A stretch of DNA of 64,000 nucleotides from Streptomyces sp. NBC_00154. GTDB lineage: Bacteria > Actinomycetota > Actinomycetes > Streptomycetales > Streptomycetaceae. Below the pieces are notes generated by a model. The model was not told the origin of the DNA. It did no database searches and was given only the letters and a program-made list of their open reading frames with translations. Each line of letters starts with the position of its first letter. Positions within the stretch are counted from its first letter, which is position 1. Shown piece after piece: positions 45,583-54,007 of this stretch. The DNA lies in NCBI RefSeq assembly GCF_026342835.1, contig NZ_JAPEMI010000001.1, forward strand, positions 3,850,501 through 3,914,500, read 5' to 3'. The translations under genes and the position numbers were made by a program.

Positions 45583-46896
45583 GTGAACGACAGCCCCGCC
45601 GACACCCCTGCCACCAGCCCCTCCGACGCTCCTGCGGACGGCCCCGAACTCTTCACATGGGAGTTCGCGACCGACCCGTACCCGGCCTACGCCTGGCTGC
45701 GCGAGCACAGCCCCGTGCACCGCACCGCGCTGCCCAGCGGGGTAGAGGCATGGCTGGTGACGAGGTACGCGGATGCCCGGCAGGCCCTCGCCGACACCCG
45801 GCTCTCCAAGAACCCGGCGCACCATGACGAGCCGGCGCACGCCAAGGGGAAGACCGGCATCCCGGGCGAGCGCAAGGCCGAGCTGATGACGCATCTGCTG
45901 AACATCGACCCGCCCGATCACACCCGGCTGCGCCGCCTCGTATCGAAGGCGTTCACGCCGCGCCGGGTCGCGGAGTTCGCGCCGCGTGTGCAGGAGCTGA
46001 CGGACCGCCTCATCGACAACTTCATCGAGCAGGGAAGCGCGGACCTCATCCACGACTTCGCGTTCCCGCTCCCCATTTACGCGATCTGCGATCTGCTCGG
46101 CGTTCCGCGCGAGGACCAGGACGACTTCCGGGACTGGGCGGGCATGATGATCCGCCACGGCGGCGGGCCGCGCGGCGGGGTGGCGCGGTCGGTGAAGAAG
46201 ATGCGCGGCTATCTCGCCGAACTCATCCACCGGAAGCGGGAGAACCCCGGGGACGATCTGATCTCGGGGCTGATCCGGGCCAGCGACCACGGCGAGCACC
46301 TCACCGAGAACGAGGCCGCCGCCATGGCCTTCATCCTCCTCTTCGCCGGCTTCGAGACGACGGTCAACCTGATCGGCAACGGGGTGTACGCCCTGCTGCG
46401 CAACCCCGAGCAGCGGGAGCGGCTGCAGCGCTCGCTCGACGCGGGGGAGACCGGGCTGCTGGAGACCGGCATCGAGGAACTGCTGCGGTACGACGGCCCG
46501 GTGGAGCTGGCGACCTGGCGGTTCGCCACCGAACCGCTGGTGCTCGGCGGTCGACGGATCGCGGCGGGCGACCCCGTACTGGTGGTGCTCGCCGCCGCGG
46601 ACCGGGATCCGGAACGGTTCGCCGACCCCGACACCCTCGACCTCTCCCGGCGTGACAATCAGCACCTCGGCTACGGGCACGGCATCCACTACTGCCTGGG
46701 GGCGCCGCTCGCCCGACTGGAGGGACAGGCCGCGCTGGCCACGCTGCTGAGGCGCCTCCCGGACCTGCGTCTTGCGGTGGAACCTACCGATTTGCGGTGG
46801 CGCGGAGGGCTCATCATGCGCGGACTGCGCACTCTTCCCGTGGAGTTCGATCCCGGACATTGCTCGGGTGAAGGTGACACTCTGTCAACTCCGTGA
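45583..46896 (+). CDS. Cytochrome P450
   Basis: The 437-residue monooxygenase has all core motifs. The I-helix oxygen site reads LFAGFETTVNLIGNG, ExxR is in EELLRYDGPV, and the heme loop is GYGHGIHYCLGAPLARLEG with the Cys thiolate ligand. The length fits soluble bacterial CYPs. No ferredoxin, ferredoxin reductase or biosynthetic cluster is adjacent, so it uses a redox partner from elsewhere and its substrate cannot be told. GTG 45583 lies 9 bases after the mazG stop, with a G-rich leader, suggesting cotranscription. Confidence 0.94.
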   Translation: MNDSPADTPATSPSDAPADGPELFTWEFATDPYPAYAWLREHSPVHRTALPSGVEAWLVTRYADARQALADTRLSKNPAHHDEPAHAKGKTGIPGERKAELMTHLLNIDPPDHTRLRRLVSKAFTPRRVAEFAPRVQELTDRLIDNFIEQGSADLIHDFAFPLPIYAICDLLGVPREDQDDFRDWAGMMIRHGGGPRGGVARSVKKMRGYLAELIHRKRENPGDDLISGLIRASDHGEHLTENEAAAMAFILLFAGFETTVNLIGNGVYALLRNPEQRERLQRSLDAGETGLLETGIEELLRYDGPVELATWRFATEPLVLGGRRIAAGDPVLVVLAAADRDPERFADPDTLDLSRRDNQHLGYGHGIHYCLGAPLARLEGQAALATLLRRLPDLRLAVEPTDLRWRGGLIMRGLRTLPVEFDPGHCSGEGDTLSTP

Positions 46897-47001
46897 CTTT
46901 CACGTGATCTGCGCTGCATCGACTTGTGACAAGCGTTCGACTGCCGCTACCTTCACCGTTCGACTCACCAGTCACTTGTCAGTCACACGGAAGGCAACCG
47001 C

Positions 47002-47925
47002 ATGGGCTCCGCGAACGGCAGACACCGTCGCCCTCGTCAGGCACCCGCCATCGTCGTCGCCGCAGGCGTCACCGGCTCGGCCATCGCCATCCCGCTGCTC
47101 GGTGCGGCCGGTGCGCACGCGGCCGACGCCACGACCTGGGACCGGGTCGCCGAGTGCGAGAGCGGCGGAATGTGGAGTGCCGACCTCGGCAACGGCTTCT
47201 ACGGCGGTCTCCAGTTCTCGCAGGACACCTGGAAGTCGTACGGCGGCGAGGCGTACGCCTCGCGTGCCGACCTCGCCAGCCGCTCGCAGCAGATAGCGGT
47301 CGCCGAGAAGGTCCTCGACGACCAGGGGCCACGGGCGTGGCCCAGCTGTGCGGTGATCTCCGGGCTCACGGTGGACGGGACGCTGCCAGGTGTCGACCCG
47401 GGAGGCCTGCTGTCGGCCGACCCGACGCAGAGCGCGGACCCGTCCGACGAGGCGTCGGACGAGGCGAGCCCGTCGGGCGGATCGAAGTCGGCGTCCGCCA
47501 AGTCGTCGGAGAAGTCATCCGGCAAGGCGTCGGGCAAGGCGTCGAGCGAGTCGTCAACCGATGTGTCGGATACGTCCGGTTCGGCCGACTCGTCCCTCTC
47601 CTCCGGTTCTTCCGGCAGTGAGACGGGCGGTAAGCACCGTGGCGCGCCCGCCCCCGAGGTGAGCCAGGGCGCGGGAACGGGCGGCGATCGCGACTCGGGT
47701 CGCCATGCTTCCCGCGGTAACAGTGACGGACGCGACACGCGCGGCTCGGCCGCTGACGGCACATACACCGTTCGGCCGGGCGACAACCTCTGGGCGATTG
47801 CTGATGCACAGAAGGTTCATGGTGGATGGCCGGCGCTCTACGAGGCCAACAAGAGTGCTGTCGGCGACGACCCGGATCTCATTCTCCCTGGCCAGAGCCT
47901 CGATCTCGGTGTGAAGGCGAAGTAG
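47002..47925 (+). CDS. Resuscitation-promoting factor-like transglycosylase with LysM, first copy
   Basis: The 307-residue secreted protein has a signal peptide (to about residue 40, ...LGAAGAHA), an Rpf domain with DRVAECESGGMWSADLGNGFYGGLQFSQDTW (the catalytic Glu is in AECESGG), a long Ser/Lys/Asp-rich linker with SGKASGKASSESS-type sequence, and a C-terminal LysM (YTVRPGDNLWAIADAQKVHGGWPALYEAN). Rpf enzymes cleave peptidoglycan and promote germination or exit from dormancy. It is followed by a second rpf gene, but its own leader shows no riboswitch. Confidence 0.93.
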   Translation: MGSANGRHRRPRQAPAIVVAAGVTGSAIAIPLLGAAGAHAADATTWDRVAECESGGMWSADLGNGFYGGLQFSQDTWKSYGGEAYASRADLASRSQQIAVAEKVLDDQGPRAWPSCAVISGLTVDGTLPGVDPGGLLSADPTQSADPSDEASDEASPSGGSKSASAKSSEKSSGKASGKASSESSTDVSDTSGSADSSLSSGSSGSETGGKHRGAPAPEVSQGAGTGGDRDSGRHASRGNSDGRDTRGSAADGTYTVRPGDNLWAIADAQKVHGGWPALYEANKSAVGDDPDLILPGQSLDLGVKAK

Positions 47926-48184
47926 GACCAGTCTGATCAACAGCTTAAATCACCCCAAAAATAGGGGTAGTTCAGAGGCCTATGTCCACTTATGCGTAAG
48001 TGAGACATGGGTCTCTTTGCGTCAATCGGCGTGTCTTGTCCGCCGACTCCGTCCGTATCGCCCCCCACCTGCGAAAACGATGAACGGCTGGACGCGAGAA
48101 GGGGATGATTGTCTGTTATGTCCGTCTTTGAATGTGGGGGTTGCGTGCGTTTACGGTCGGAACCGCTCGCACCGCGGGCCCCGT
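47926..48184. other. Intergenic region between the two rpf genes, 5' part
   Basis: Comparatively A+T-rich for this genome. It holds a short hairpin (ATGTCCACTTA / TAAGTGAGACAT around 47992-48018) with a TGCG loop, probably a terminator for the first rpf gene. The rest is presumed promoter for the second. No gene is seen. Confidence 0.55.
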
Positions 48185-48383
48185 CGACCGTCACGCCGAA
48201 TCCTGCCGTCGGTCGAAGGGAACAGACGCGTAAAGCGCCGTAGGCAGGAGCGGGGGACCCAGGTAAGCGCCGGGCCCGATGGTCGAAAGACCGTCAGGAC
48301 CGGCTTGGGGTGAAGTCGCGTGCTAGGACGTGCGACCGGGCAACTCACTTGGCCCGAACCCGACAGCTCACCTCGTAGGCGTC
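48185..48383 (+). promoter_or_regulatory. ydaO-type cyclic di-AMP riboswitch
   Basis: The leader upstream of rpfA carries the conserved ydaO pattern in order: CGCCGAATCCTGCCG (~48194), GGCAGGAGCGGGGGACCCA (~48243), TTGGGGTGAAGTCGCG (~48305), GGGCAACTC, and CCCGAACCCGACAGCTCACC (~48353). Inverted CTCACC (48367-48372) and GGTGAG (48384-48389) could pair and cover the Shine-Dalgarno. In S. coelicolor the rpfA leader is known to hold such a c-di-AMP-responsive switch that lowers expression when ligand is high. Confidence 0.88.
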
Positions 48384-48399
48384 GGTGAGGAGAAGTTCC

Positions 48400-49098
48400 A
48401 TGCTGCTGAACAGCAAGGGCAAGCACCGCCGCCCGTCCAAGGCCGTCCGTGTGGCCACGCTCGCCGGTGTCGCCGGTGCCGCCATCGCCGTTCCCCTGAT
48501 GGGTGCCACGGGCGCCTCCGCCGCCTCCGTCGCCACGTGGGACGCCGTCGCCCAGTGCGAGTCCGGTGGCAACTGGTCCATCAACACCGGCAACGGCTAC
48601 TACGGCGGCCTGCAGTTCTCGCAGTCCAGCTGGGCTGCCGCCGGTGGCACGCAGTACGCCCCGCGGGCCGACCTGGCCACCAAGGCCCAGCAGATCGCCA
48701 CCGCCGAGAAGCTCCTCGACATGCAGGGTCCGGGTGCCTGGGGCTGCGCCGGCGCCGGCAACCTGACCAACGACGGTGTCGACCCGGGCGTCGACACCGG
48801 CTCCGCCGCCGCGAAGCCGGCCGCGCCGAAGCCGGCCGAGCACACCGAGGCCCCCACCGCCTCCCGCTCGGACCGCGGCACCGCCCCCGCGGCCGCGAAG
48901 ACCGTCACGACGCCGACCGGCCAGAAGGTCGCGAAGGGCGACGGCGAGTACAAGGTGAAGGTCGGAGACTCGCTCAGCAAGATCGCCGAGGCGCACAAGG
49001 TGAAGGGCGGCTGGCACCAGCTGTTCAAGCTGAACAAGAACATCGTCAAGGACGCCGACCTGATCTTCCCGGGTCAGCAGCTCCACCTGACGAAGTAG
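48400..49098 (+). CDS. rpfA: Resuscitation-promoting factor RpfA
   Basis: The 232-residue secreted transglycosylase has a signal peptide (to ~residue 38, ...MGATGASA), an Rpf domain (TWDAVAQCESGGNWSINTGNGYYGGLQ, with catalytic Glu in QCESGG), an Ala/Pro-rich linker and a C-terminal LysM (YKVKVGDSLSKIAEAHKVKGGWHQLFKLN). It remodels peptidoglycan during germination and growth. ATG 48400 has GAGGAG 7 bases upstream; GTG 48385 overlaps that site and is less likely. Placement directly before eno and behind the c-di-AMP riboswitch matches S. coelicolor rpfA. Confidence 0.95.
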   Translation: MLLNSKGKHRRPSKAVRVATLAGVAGAAIAVPLMGATGASAASVATWDAVAQCESGGNWSINTGNGYYGGLQFSQSSWAAAGGTQYAPRADLATKAQQIATAEKLLDMQGPGAWGCAGAGNLTNDGVDPGVDTGSAAAKPAAPKPAEHTEAPTASRSDRGTAPAAAKTVTTPTGQKVAKGDGEYKVKVGDSLSKIAEAHKVKGGWHQLFKLNKNIVKDADLIFPGQQLHLTK

Positions 49099-49139
49099 TA
49101 CGAACCTCAGCAGAAAAGCTCTCTCTCCTCCCCTGAGCA

Positions 49140-49181
49140 CCCCGACCCGGCGCGGATTCCCCCGTACGCGCCGGGTCGGGG
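49140..49181 (+). terminator. Terminator of rpfA
   Basis: A perfect 15-bp stem (49140-49154 with 49167-49181, core CCGACCCGGCGCG), a 12-base loop, then TTTCT. It lies 41 bases after the rpfA stop. Confidence 0.9.
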
Positions 49182-49382
49182 TTTCTGCGCTCACCGTTCA
49201 ACTGTTGTGGTTACCGCTCAGTAAGTTTTTGGACATTTGCCCGTCTAAGGGTGCCCTTGGGTCCTTTTTCGTCCCAGGAGGCGGGCGGTCGCCGAACACA
49301 GTGGGCCAAGGCGGTTAGGCTCTTGCCGCAAGGCCAAAGCGACCCTGCACAACCAGCGTCATATCCCAGAAGGAGATGCCTC

Positions 49383-50663
49383 GTGCCGTCCATCGACGTC
49401 GTCGTAGCCCGGGAAATCCTCGACTCCCGCGGAAACCCCACGGTCGAGGTCGAGGTTGGCCTCGACGACGGCAGCACCGGCCGTGCTGCCGTTCCGTCCG
49501 GCGCCTCCACCGGTGCGTTCGAGGCCATTGAGCTTCGCGACGGTGACCCCAACCGCTACCACGGCAAGGGCGTCGAGAAGGCCGTCCTCGCCGTGATCGA
49601 GCAGATCGGTCCGGAGCTCGTCGGCTACGACGCGACCGAGCAGCGGCTGATCGACCAGGCGATGTTCGACCTGGATGCCACCGAGAACAAGGGCTCGCTC
49701 GGCGCCAACGCCATCCTCGGCGTCTCGCTGGCCGTCGCGCACGCCGCCTCCGAGGCCTCGGACCTGCCGCTGTTCCGCTACCTCGGTGGCCCGAACGCGC
49801 ACCTGCTGCCCGTCCCGATGATGAACATCCTCAACGGTGGGTCGCACGCCGACTCCAACGTGGACATCCAGGAGTTCATGATCGCCCCGATCGGCGCGGA
49901 GTCCTTCTCCGAGGCCCTGCGCTGGGGCGCCGAGGTCTACCACACGCTGAAGAAGGTCCTGAAGACGAAGGGCCTGTCGACCGGTCTCGGCGACGAGGGC
50001 GGCTTCGCGCCGAACCTGGAGTCGAACCGCGCCGCCCTGGACCTCATCATCGAGGCCATCAAGGAGGCCGGTTACGCCCCGGGCAAGGACATCGCGCTCG
50101 CGCTCGACGTCGCCGCCTCGGAGTTCTACAAGGACGGCAAGTACGAGTTCGAGGGCAAGTCCCGCTCGGCCGCCGAGATGACCGAGTACTACGAGGAGCT
50201 CGTCTCCGCGTACCCGCTGGTCTCCATCGAGGACCCGCTGTACGAGGACGACTGGGCCGGCTGGAACGTCATCACCCAGAAGCTCGGCGCCAAGGTGCAG
50301 ATCGTCGGCGACGACCTGTTCGTCACCAACCCGGAGCGCCTGGCCCGTGGCATCGAGGAGGGCTCCGCCAACGCCCTGCTCGTCAAGGTCAACCAGATCG
50401 GTTCGCTGACCGAGACCCTGGACGCCGTCGAGCTGGCCCAGCGCAACGGCTTCAAGTGCATGATGTCCCACCGCTCCGGCGAGACCGAGGACGTCACCAT
50501 CGCCGACCTCGCCGTCGCGGTGAACTGCGGTCAGATCAAGACCGGCGCCCCGGCCCGCTCGGACCGTGTCGCCAAGTACAACCAGCTGCTGCGCATCGAG
50601 GAGATCCTCGACGACGCGGCGGTGTACGCGGGCCGCTCCGCGTTCCCGCGCTTCAAGGGCTGA
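49383..50663 (+). CDS. eno: Enolase
   Basis: Converts 2-phosphoglycerate to PEP in glycolysis. The 426 residues match the family length. Signatures are REILDSRGNPTVEVEV, SGASTGAFEAIELRDGD, NGGSHADSNVDIQEFM, DVAASEF with the metal-binding Asp, SIEDPLYEDDWAGW, and the catalytic-Lys segment LLVKVNQIGSLTETL, then SHRSGETEDVTIADLAV. The GTG start at 49383 has AAGGAG about 7 bases upstream. The next gene is the DivIC-like gene, a conserved eno-divIC neighbourhood in Gram-positives. Confidence 0.98.
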   Translation: MPSIDVVVAREILDSRGNPTVEVEVGLDDGSTGRAAVPSGASTGAFEAIELRDGDPNRYHGKGVEKAVLAVIEQIGPELVGYDATEQRLIDQAMFDLDATENKGSLGANAILGVSLAVAHAASEASDLPLFRYLGGPNAHLLPVPMMNILNGGSHADSNVDIQEFMIAPIGAESFSEALRWGAEVYHTLKKVLKTKGLSTGLGDEGGFAPNLESNRAALDLIIEAIKEAGYAPGKDIALALDVAASEFYKDGKYEFEGKSRSAAEMTEYYEELVSAYPLVSIEDPLYEDDWAGWNVITQKLGAKVQIVGDDLFVTNPERLARGIEEGSANALLVKVNQIGSLTETLDAVELAQRNGFKCMMSHRSGETEDVTIADLAVAVNCGQIKTGAPARSDRVAKYNQLLRIEEILDDAAVYAGRSAFPRFKG

Positions 50664-50765
50664 TCGCAGGCCCGTCACGGGCCGAAGGCACCGCCCTCCG
50701 TCCGTCCCCGCACTCGGTCCCGTACCGTGTGCGGGGACGGACGTGCGTAGTGGGGAGGCGGAGAC

Positions 50766-51236
50766 ATGGCCGCGAAGGACCGGGACCGGTTCTCCACCGC
50801 GACCCGGCTGCGGCTGCTCGGAGAGCAGACCGCCGCCCGCGTCTACCGGTCCCAGAACCGCCGCCAGGCCCGCCGCTCCCGGCTCACCGGCCGGGCCGCC
50901 TTCCTGGCCCTTGTCGTCTGCTCCCTGGTGGTGGCGCTCGCGTACCCGATGCGGCAGTACGTGTCGCAGCGCGACGAGATCGCCGACCAGGAGCGGCTGG
51001 CGCAGGAGGCGGAGGCGCGCACCGAGGAGCTGCGCGACGAGAAGGCGCGCCTCCGGGACGACGCGTACATCCGGCGGCTGGCCCGGGAGCACCTGCACTA
51101 CGTCCTTCCCGGGGAGACCGGTTACACCGTGGTCGACCCGGACGCGGCCAGGGAGCGCGGCGGAGGGTCGGAGGAGACCGACCGGCCGTGGCACTCCAAC
51201 CTGTGGGACGGCGTGGACTCCGCCGACCGCGACTGA
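50766..51236 (+). CDS. DivIC/FtsB-like septum formation protein
   Basis: The 156-residue bitopic protein has a basic cytoplasmic N-terminus, one transmembrane helix (GRAAFLALVVCSLVVALAY, ~residues 42-60) and an external coiled coil (RDEIADQERLAQEAEARTEELRDEKARL). The family motif follows: YIRRLAREHLHYVLPGETGYTVVD. DivIC/FtsB proteins join FtsL and FtsQ/DivIB in the divisome; in Streptomyces division proteins are needed for sporulation septa. ATG 50766 has GGAGGCGGAGAC upstream. It is followed closely by a DUF501 gene. Confidence 0.9.
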   Translation: MAAKDRDRFSTATRLRLLGEQTAARVYRSQNRRQARRSRLTGRAAFLALVVCSLVVALAYPMRQYVSQRDEIADQERLAQEAEARTEELRDEKARLRDDAYIRRLAREHLHYVLPGETGYTVVDPDAARERGGGSEETDRPWHSNLWDGVDSADRD

Positions 51237-51304
51237 CCCCTTCTCCTTTTCCTGATCCGCTGCGGAACCGCAGTCCAAGCATCCCGAGTAGAACCAAGGC
51301 AGGC

Positions 51305-51919
51305 ATGGAAACGCCCCCTCCCCAGACCGAATCCACCACGCCCACCGAGGCGGACATCGCCGCGTTCCAGCAGCAGCTCGGCCGCCCGCCGCGCGGGCTG
51401 CGCGCGATCGCGCACCGCTGCCCGTGCGGCAACCCGGACGTGGTCGAGACGCAGCCCCGGCTGGAGGACGGTACGCCGTTCCCGACGACGTACTACCTGA
51501 CGTGCCCGCGCGCGGCGTCCGCGATCGGAACGCTGGAGGCGAACGGCGTCATGAAGGAGATGACGGAGCGTCTGGCCACGGACCCGGAGCTGGCGGCGGC
51601 GTACCGCAATGCGCACGAGGACTACATCGCCCGGCGTGACGCGATCGAGGTGCTGGAGGGCTTCCCCAGTGCGGGGGGCATGCCGGACCGGGTGAAGTGC
51701 CTGCATGTGCTGGTCGGGCACTCGCTGGCGGCGGGGCCGGGCGTGAATCCGCTGGGGGACGAGGCGATTGCGATGCTGCCGGAGTGGTGGCGCAAGGGGC
51801 CGTGCGTGACGCCGTGCGTGGCTCCGAGCGAGAGCGACGGGTGGACGGTCGACGCGAACGACAACGGCCACTTCGCCTCCCGGCCGGCCGACCAGCCGGG
51901 TGAGGGGGACGGCCGGTGA
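51305..51919 (+). CDS. DUF501 family protein
   Basis: The 204-residue protein has the DUF501 pattern of actinobacteria: FQQQLGRPPRGLRAIAHRCPCGNPDVV, TYYLTCPRAASAIGTLEANGVM, and VKCLHVLVGHSLAAGPGVNPLGDEA. Several conserved Cys and His residues (CPCG, CP, CLH) may form a metal site. Its stop overlaps the ppx start (GTGA), and it is downstream of the DivIC-like gene, an arrangement conserved in actinobacteria. No biochemical role is established. ATG 51305 is the first convincing start; the open frame extends further back through eno in another phase. Confidence 0.85.
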   Translation: METPPPQTESTTPTEADIAAFQQQLGRPPRGLRAIAHRCPCGNPDVVETQPRLEDGTPFPTTYYLTCPRAASAIGTLEANGVMKEMTERLATDPELAAAYRNAHEDYIARRDAIEVLEGFPSAGGMPDRVKCLHVLVGHSLAAGPGVNPLGDEAIAMLPEWWRKGPCVTPCVAPSESDGWTVDANDNGHFASRPADQPGEGDGR

Positions 51920-52857
51920 CCCGCGTTGCCGCCATCGACTGCGGAACCAACTCCATCCGGCTGCTCGTCGCCGACGCCGACCCCGCCACCGGTGAGCTGA
52001 CCGAGCTCGACCGGCAGATGGAGATCGTCCGGCTCGGGCAGGGCGTGGACCGCACCGGCAGGCTCGCCCCCGACGCTCTGGAGCGGACCTTCGCCGCCTG
52101 CCGCCGGTACGCGGACGTCATCAAGGCGCACGGCGCGGAGAAGCTCCGCTTCGTCGCCACCTCCGCCTCCCGCGACGCGGAGAACAGGGACGAGTTCGTC
52201 CGCGGCGTGCTGGACATCCTCGGCGTCGAGCCCGAGGTGATCAGCGGCGACCAGGAGGCGGAGTTCTCCTTCGAGGGTGCCACCAAGGAACTCGCGGGCC
52301 GGGACCATCTCGCCAAGCCGTACCTGGTGGTCGACATCGGCGGCGGCTCCACCGAGTTCGTCGTCGGCGACGACCGGGTCCTGGCCGCGCGGTCCGTGGA
52401 CATCGGCTGCGTACGGATGACGGAGCGCCACCTCGTACGCGACGGTGTCGTCACCGACCCGCCCACACCGGGTCAGATCACCGCGATCCGCGCGGACATC
52501 GACGCCGCCCTGGACCTTGCCGAGGAGAGCGTCCCGCTCACCGAGGCCGCCACGCTCGTCGGCCTCGCCGGCACCGTCACCACCGTGGCCGCGATCGCGC
52601 TGGGACTGCAGGAGTACGACTCCGAGGCGATCCACCACTCCCGGATCTCCTTCGAGCAGGTCCAGGAGATCACCGGGCGGCTCGTCACCTCGACCCACGC
52701 CGAGCGCGCCGCGATCCCCGCGATGCACCCGGGACGCGTCGATGTGATCACCTCCGGGGCGCTCGTCCTGCTGGCCGTGATGGAGCGGACCGGGGCCCGC
52801 GAGGTCGTCGTCAGCGAGCACGACATTCTGGACGGAATCGGCTGGTCGATCGCCTAG
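51916..52857 (+). CDS. ppx: Exopolyphosphatase / GppA-type phosphatase
   Basis: The 313-residue ASKHA-fold enzyme releases phosphate from polyphosphate or pppGpp. N-terminal motif AAIDCGTNSIRLLVAD, the glycine-rich ATP/phosphate loop DIGGGSTEFV and VGLAGTVTTVAAIAL are present. The short length lacks the C-terminal HD-like domain of E. coli Ppx, which is usual in actinobacteria. The GTG start overlaps the DUF501 stop. The TAG stop codon (52855-52857) is part of the CTAG target site into which the IS982-type element has inserted. Confidence 0.93.
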   Translation: MTRVAAIDCGTNSIRLLVADADPATGELTELDRQMEIVRLGQGVDRTGRLAPDALERTFAACRRYADVIKAHGAEKLRFVATSASRDAENRDEFVRGVLDILGVEPEVISGDQEAEFSFEGATKELAGRDHLAKPYLVVDIGGGSTEFVVGDDRVLAARSVDIGCVRMTERHLVRDGVVTDPPTPGQITAIRADIDAALDLAEESVPLTEAATLVGLAGTVTTVAAIALGLQEYDSEAIHHSRISFEQVQEITGRLVTSTHAERAAIPAMHPGRVDVITSGALVLLAVMERTGAREVVVSEHDILDGIGWSIA

Positions 52858-53848
52858 ATGATCGATTCCAAGGGGTCAGTGGTCATAGGCGGTCAGTGAG
52901 CGCAGGACGGGCTGGCCGGTGTGGTCGTTGTGCCAGATCGCGGCGGTCAGCGCGAGGATGCGCTGCATGACGCGGGCGATCACGCCGCCCGGTGTGCGGC
53001 CTCGGTGCTGTTCGAGGCTGAGTTGGCCCTTGAAGGTCTCGTTGACCGACTCGATGACCTGCCGCAATGGCTTGAACAGCGGGGCGCCGGGTCTTTCCGG
53101 CTCGCCCTTGCGGGTCGGCCGCAGTAGCCGGATGTCCTGCTCGGCCAACTGGTGCTCGAAGTCGCGGCCGAAGTAGTTCTTGTCGCCGATCAGCGTCTGT
53201 CCAGGCCGGGCGGCGGTCAGGCCCGGTTCGGCGGCGAGCAGGTCCAGCAGGGTCTCGCGTTCGTCGGCCTTGGCGCCAGTCAGGGCGAAGGCGATTGGCA
53301 AGCCCTGGAGGGTGCACACCAGGTGCAGGCGCAGGCCCCAGAAGAAGCGGCTGTGGCTGGCGCAGTACCCGTACTCGGCCCATCCGGCCAGGTCGGAGCG
53401 TTTGACAGTCTCGCGTGAGCGTCCGCATTCCACTGGTGTGGAGTCCACGATCCACACGTCGTCGGTCCATACGGAGGTGTCGGTGGCCAGCACCCGGGTC
53501 ACCTGTCGCAGCAGCTCGGCAGCCTTGCGCAGGCGCTTGTTATAGCCGGGCTGCTTCGGCAGGTAGGGGAAGAGATGTCGCAGGTGGGAGTGGGCATGGC
53601 GGAGCCACCTGGCCTCGGAGGTGAAGCCCAGGATGGCCTGCATCATCGCGAGCGTGACCAGCTCGGCATCGGTCAGTTGCGGAGTGATCCCGACCGCCGG
53701 ACGCCAGGGCGCCAGATGCGGTGATGCCTTCAGCAGGTCGTCGGTCTTCGCATAGAGTGCGGTGGCGAGGGAGTCCAACTCTGTCTTCACACACTGACGT
53801 TGGGCTCCCTCCCCTTGTGCGCGCAGCCGATCCCTTGGAATCGATCAT
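52858..53848 (-). mobile_element. IS982-type insertion sequence, 991 bp
   Basis: Perfect 17-bp terminal inverted repeats (52858-52874 and 53832-53848, ATGATCGATTCCAAGGG) flank one transposase gene. CTAG occurs immediately outside both ends (52854-52857 and 53849-53852), the likely target duplication; because CTAG is self-complementary it could alternatively be counted in the repeats. Size and single ORF fit IS982. It looks intact. Confidence 0.88.
52876..53790 (-). CDS. IS982-family DDE transposase
   Basis: The 304-residue transposase shows the expected layout: N-terminal DNA-binding region (TDAELVTLAMMQAILGFTSEARWLRH), first Asp in WIVDSTPVECG, second Asp in LIGDKNYFGRDFE, and the Glu in VIESVNETFKGQLSLE. 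No frameshift or stop is seen, so it may be active. The GTG start at 53790 has GGGAGGGAG about 13 bases upstream. It lies opposite in direction to ppx and ndh and within perfect terminal repeats. Confidence 0.9.
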   Translation of the reverse strand: MKTELDSLATALYAKTDDLLKASPHLAPWRPAVGITPQLTDAELVTLAMMQAILGFTSEARWLRHAHSHLRHLFPYLPKQPGYNKRLRKAAELLRQVTRVLATDTSVWTDDVWIVDSTPVECGRSRETVKRSDLAGWAEYGYCASHSRFFWGLRLHLVCTLQGLPIAFALTGAKADERETLLDLLAAEPGLTAARPGQTLIGDKNYFGRDFEHQLAEQDIRLLRPTRKGEPERPGAPLFKPLRQVIESVNETFKGQLSLEQHRGRTPGGVIARVMQRILALTAAIWHNDHTGQPVLRSLTAYDH

Positions 53849-53864
53849 CTAGTCGAGGCTGCCG

Positions 53865-53916
53865 GGCGGGAGTGCGTACGAGCGCGGCAGATATCGCGCT
53901 CATGCGCACTCCCGCC
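53865..53916 (+). terminator. Long imperfect palindrome, likely former ppx terminator
   Basis: The outer arms 53865-53876 and 53905-53916 (GGCGGGAGTGCG) pair perfectly over 12 bp. Inside them, GAGCGCG (53880-53886) pairs with CGCGCTC (53895-53901). The IS element now separates it from the ppx stop by about 1 kb. Confidence 0.6.
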
Positions 53917-53988
53917 TGCACCTTTGAGCCTCCGTCGGCTCCTCGTGGACCCTTCGCGCACCCCCTGCGGAGACACGTCGCGACGAAG

Positions 53989-54007
53989 TTCGTGAACTTC
54001 TTCACAA
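53989..54007. promoter_or_regulatory. Rex (redox repressor) operator-like site
   Basis: Contains CGTGAACTTCTTCACA, matching 15 of 16 positions of the Streptomyces Rex consensus TGTGAACNNNTTCACA, including the 6-4-6 spacing. It lies 309 bases upstream of the ndh ATG. Rex senses NADH/NAD+ ratio and controls respiratory genes, so its presence before a type II NADH dehydrogenase is fitting. Confidence 0.75.
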
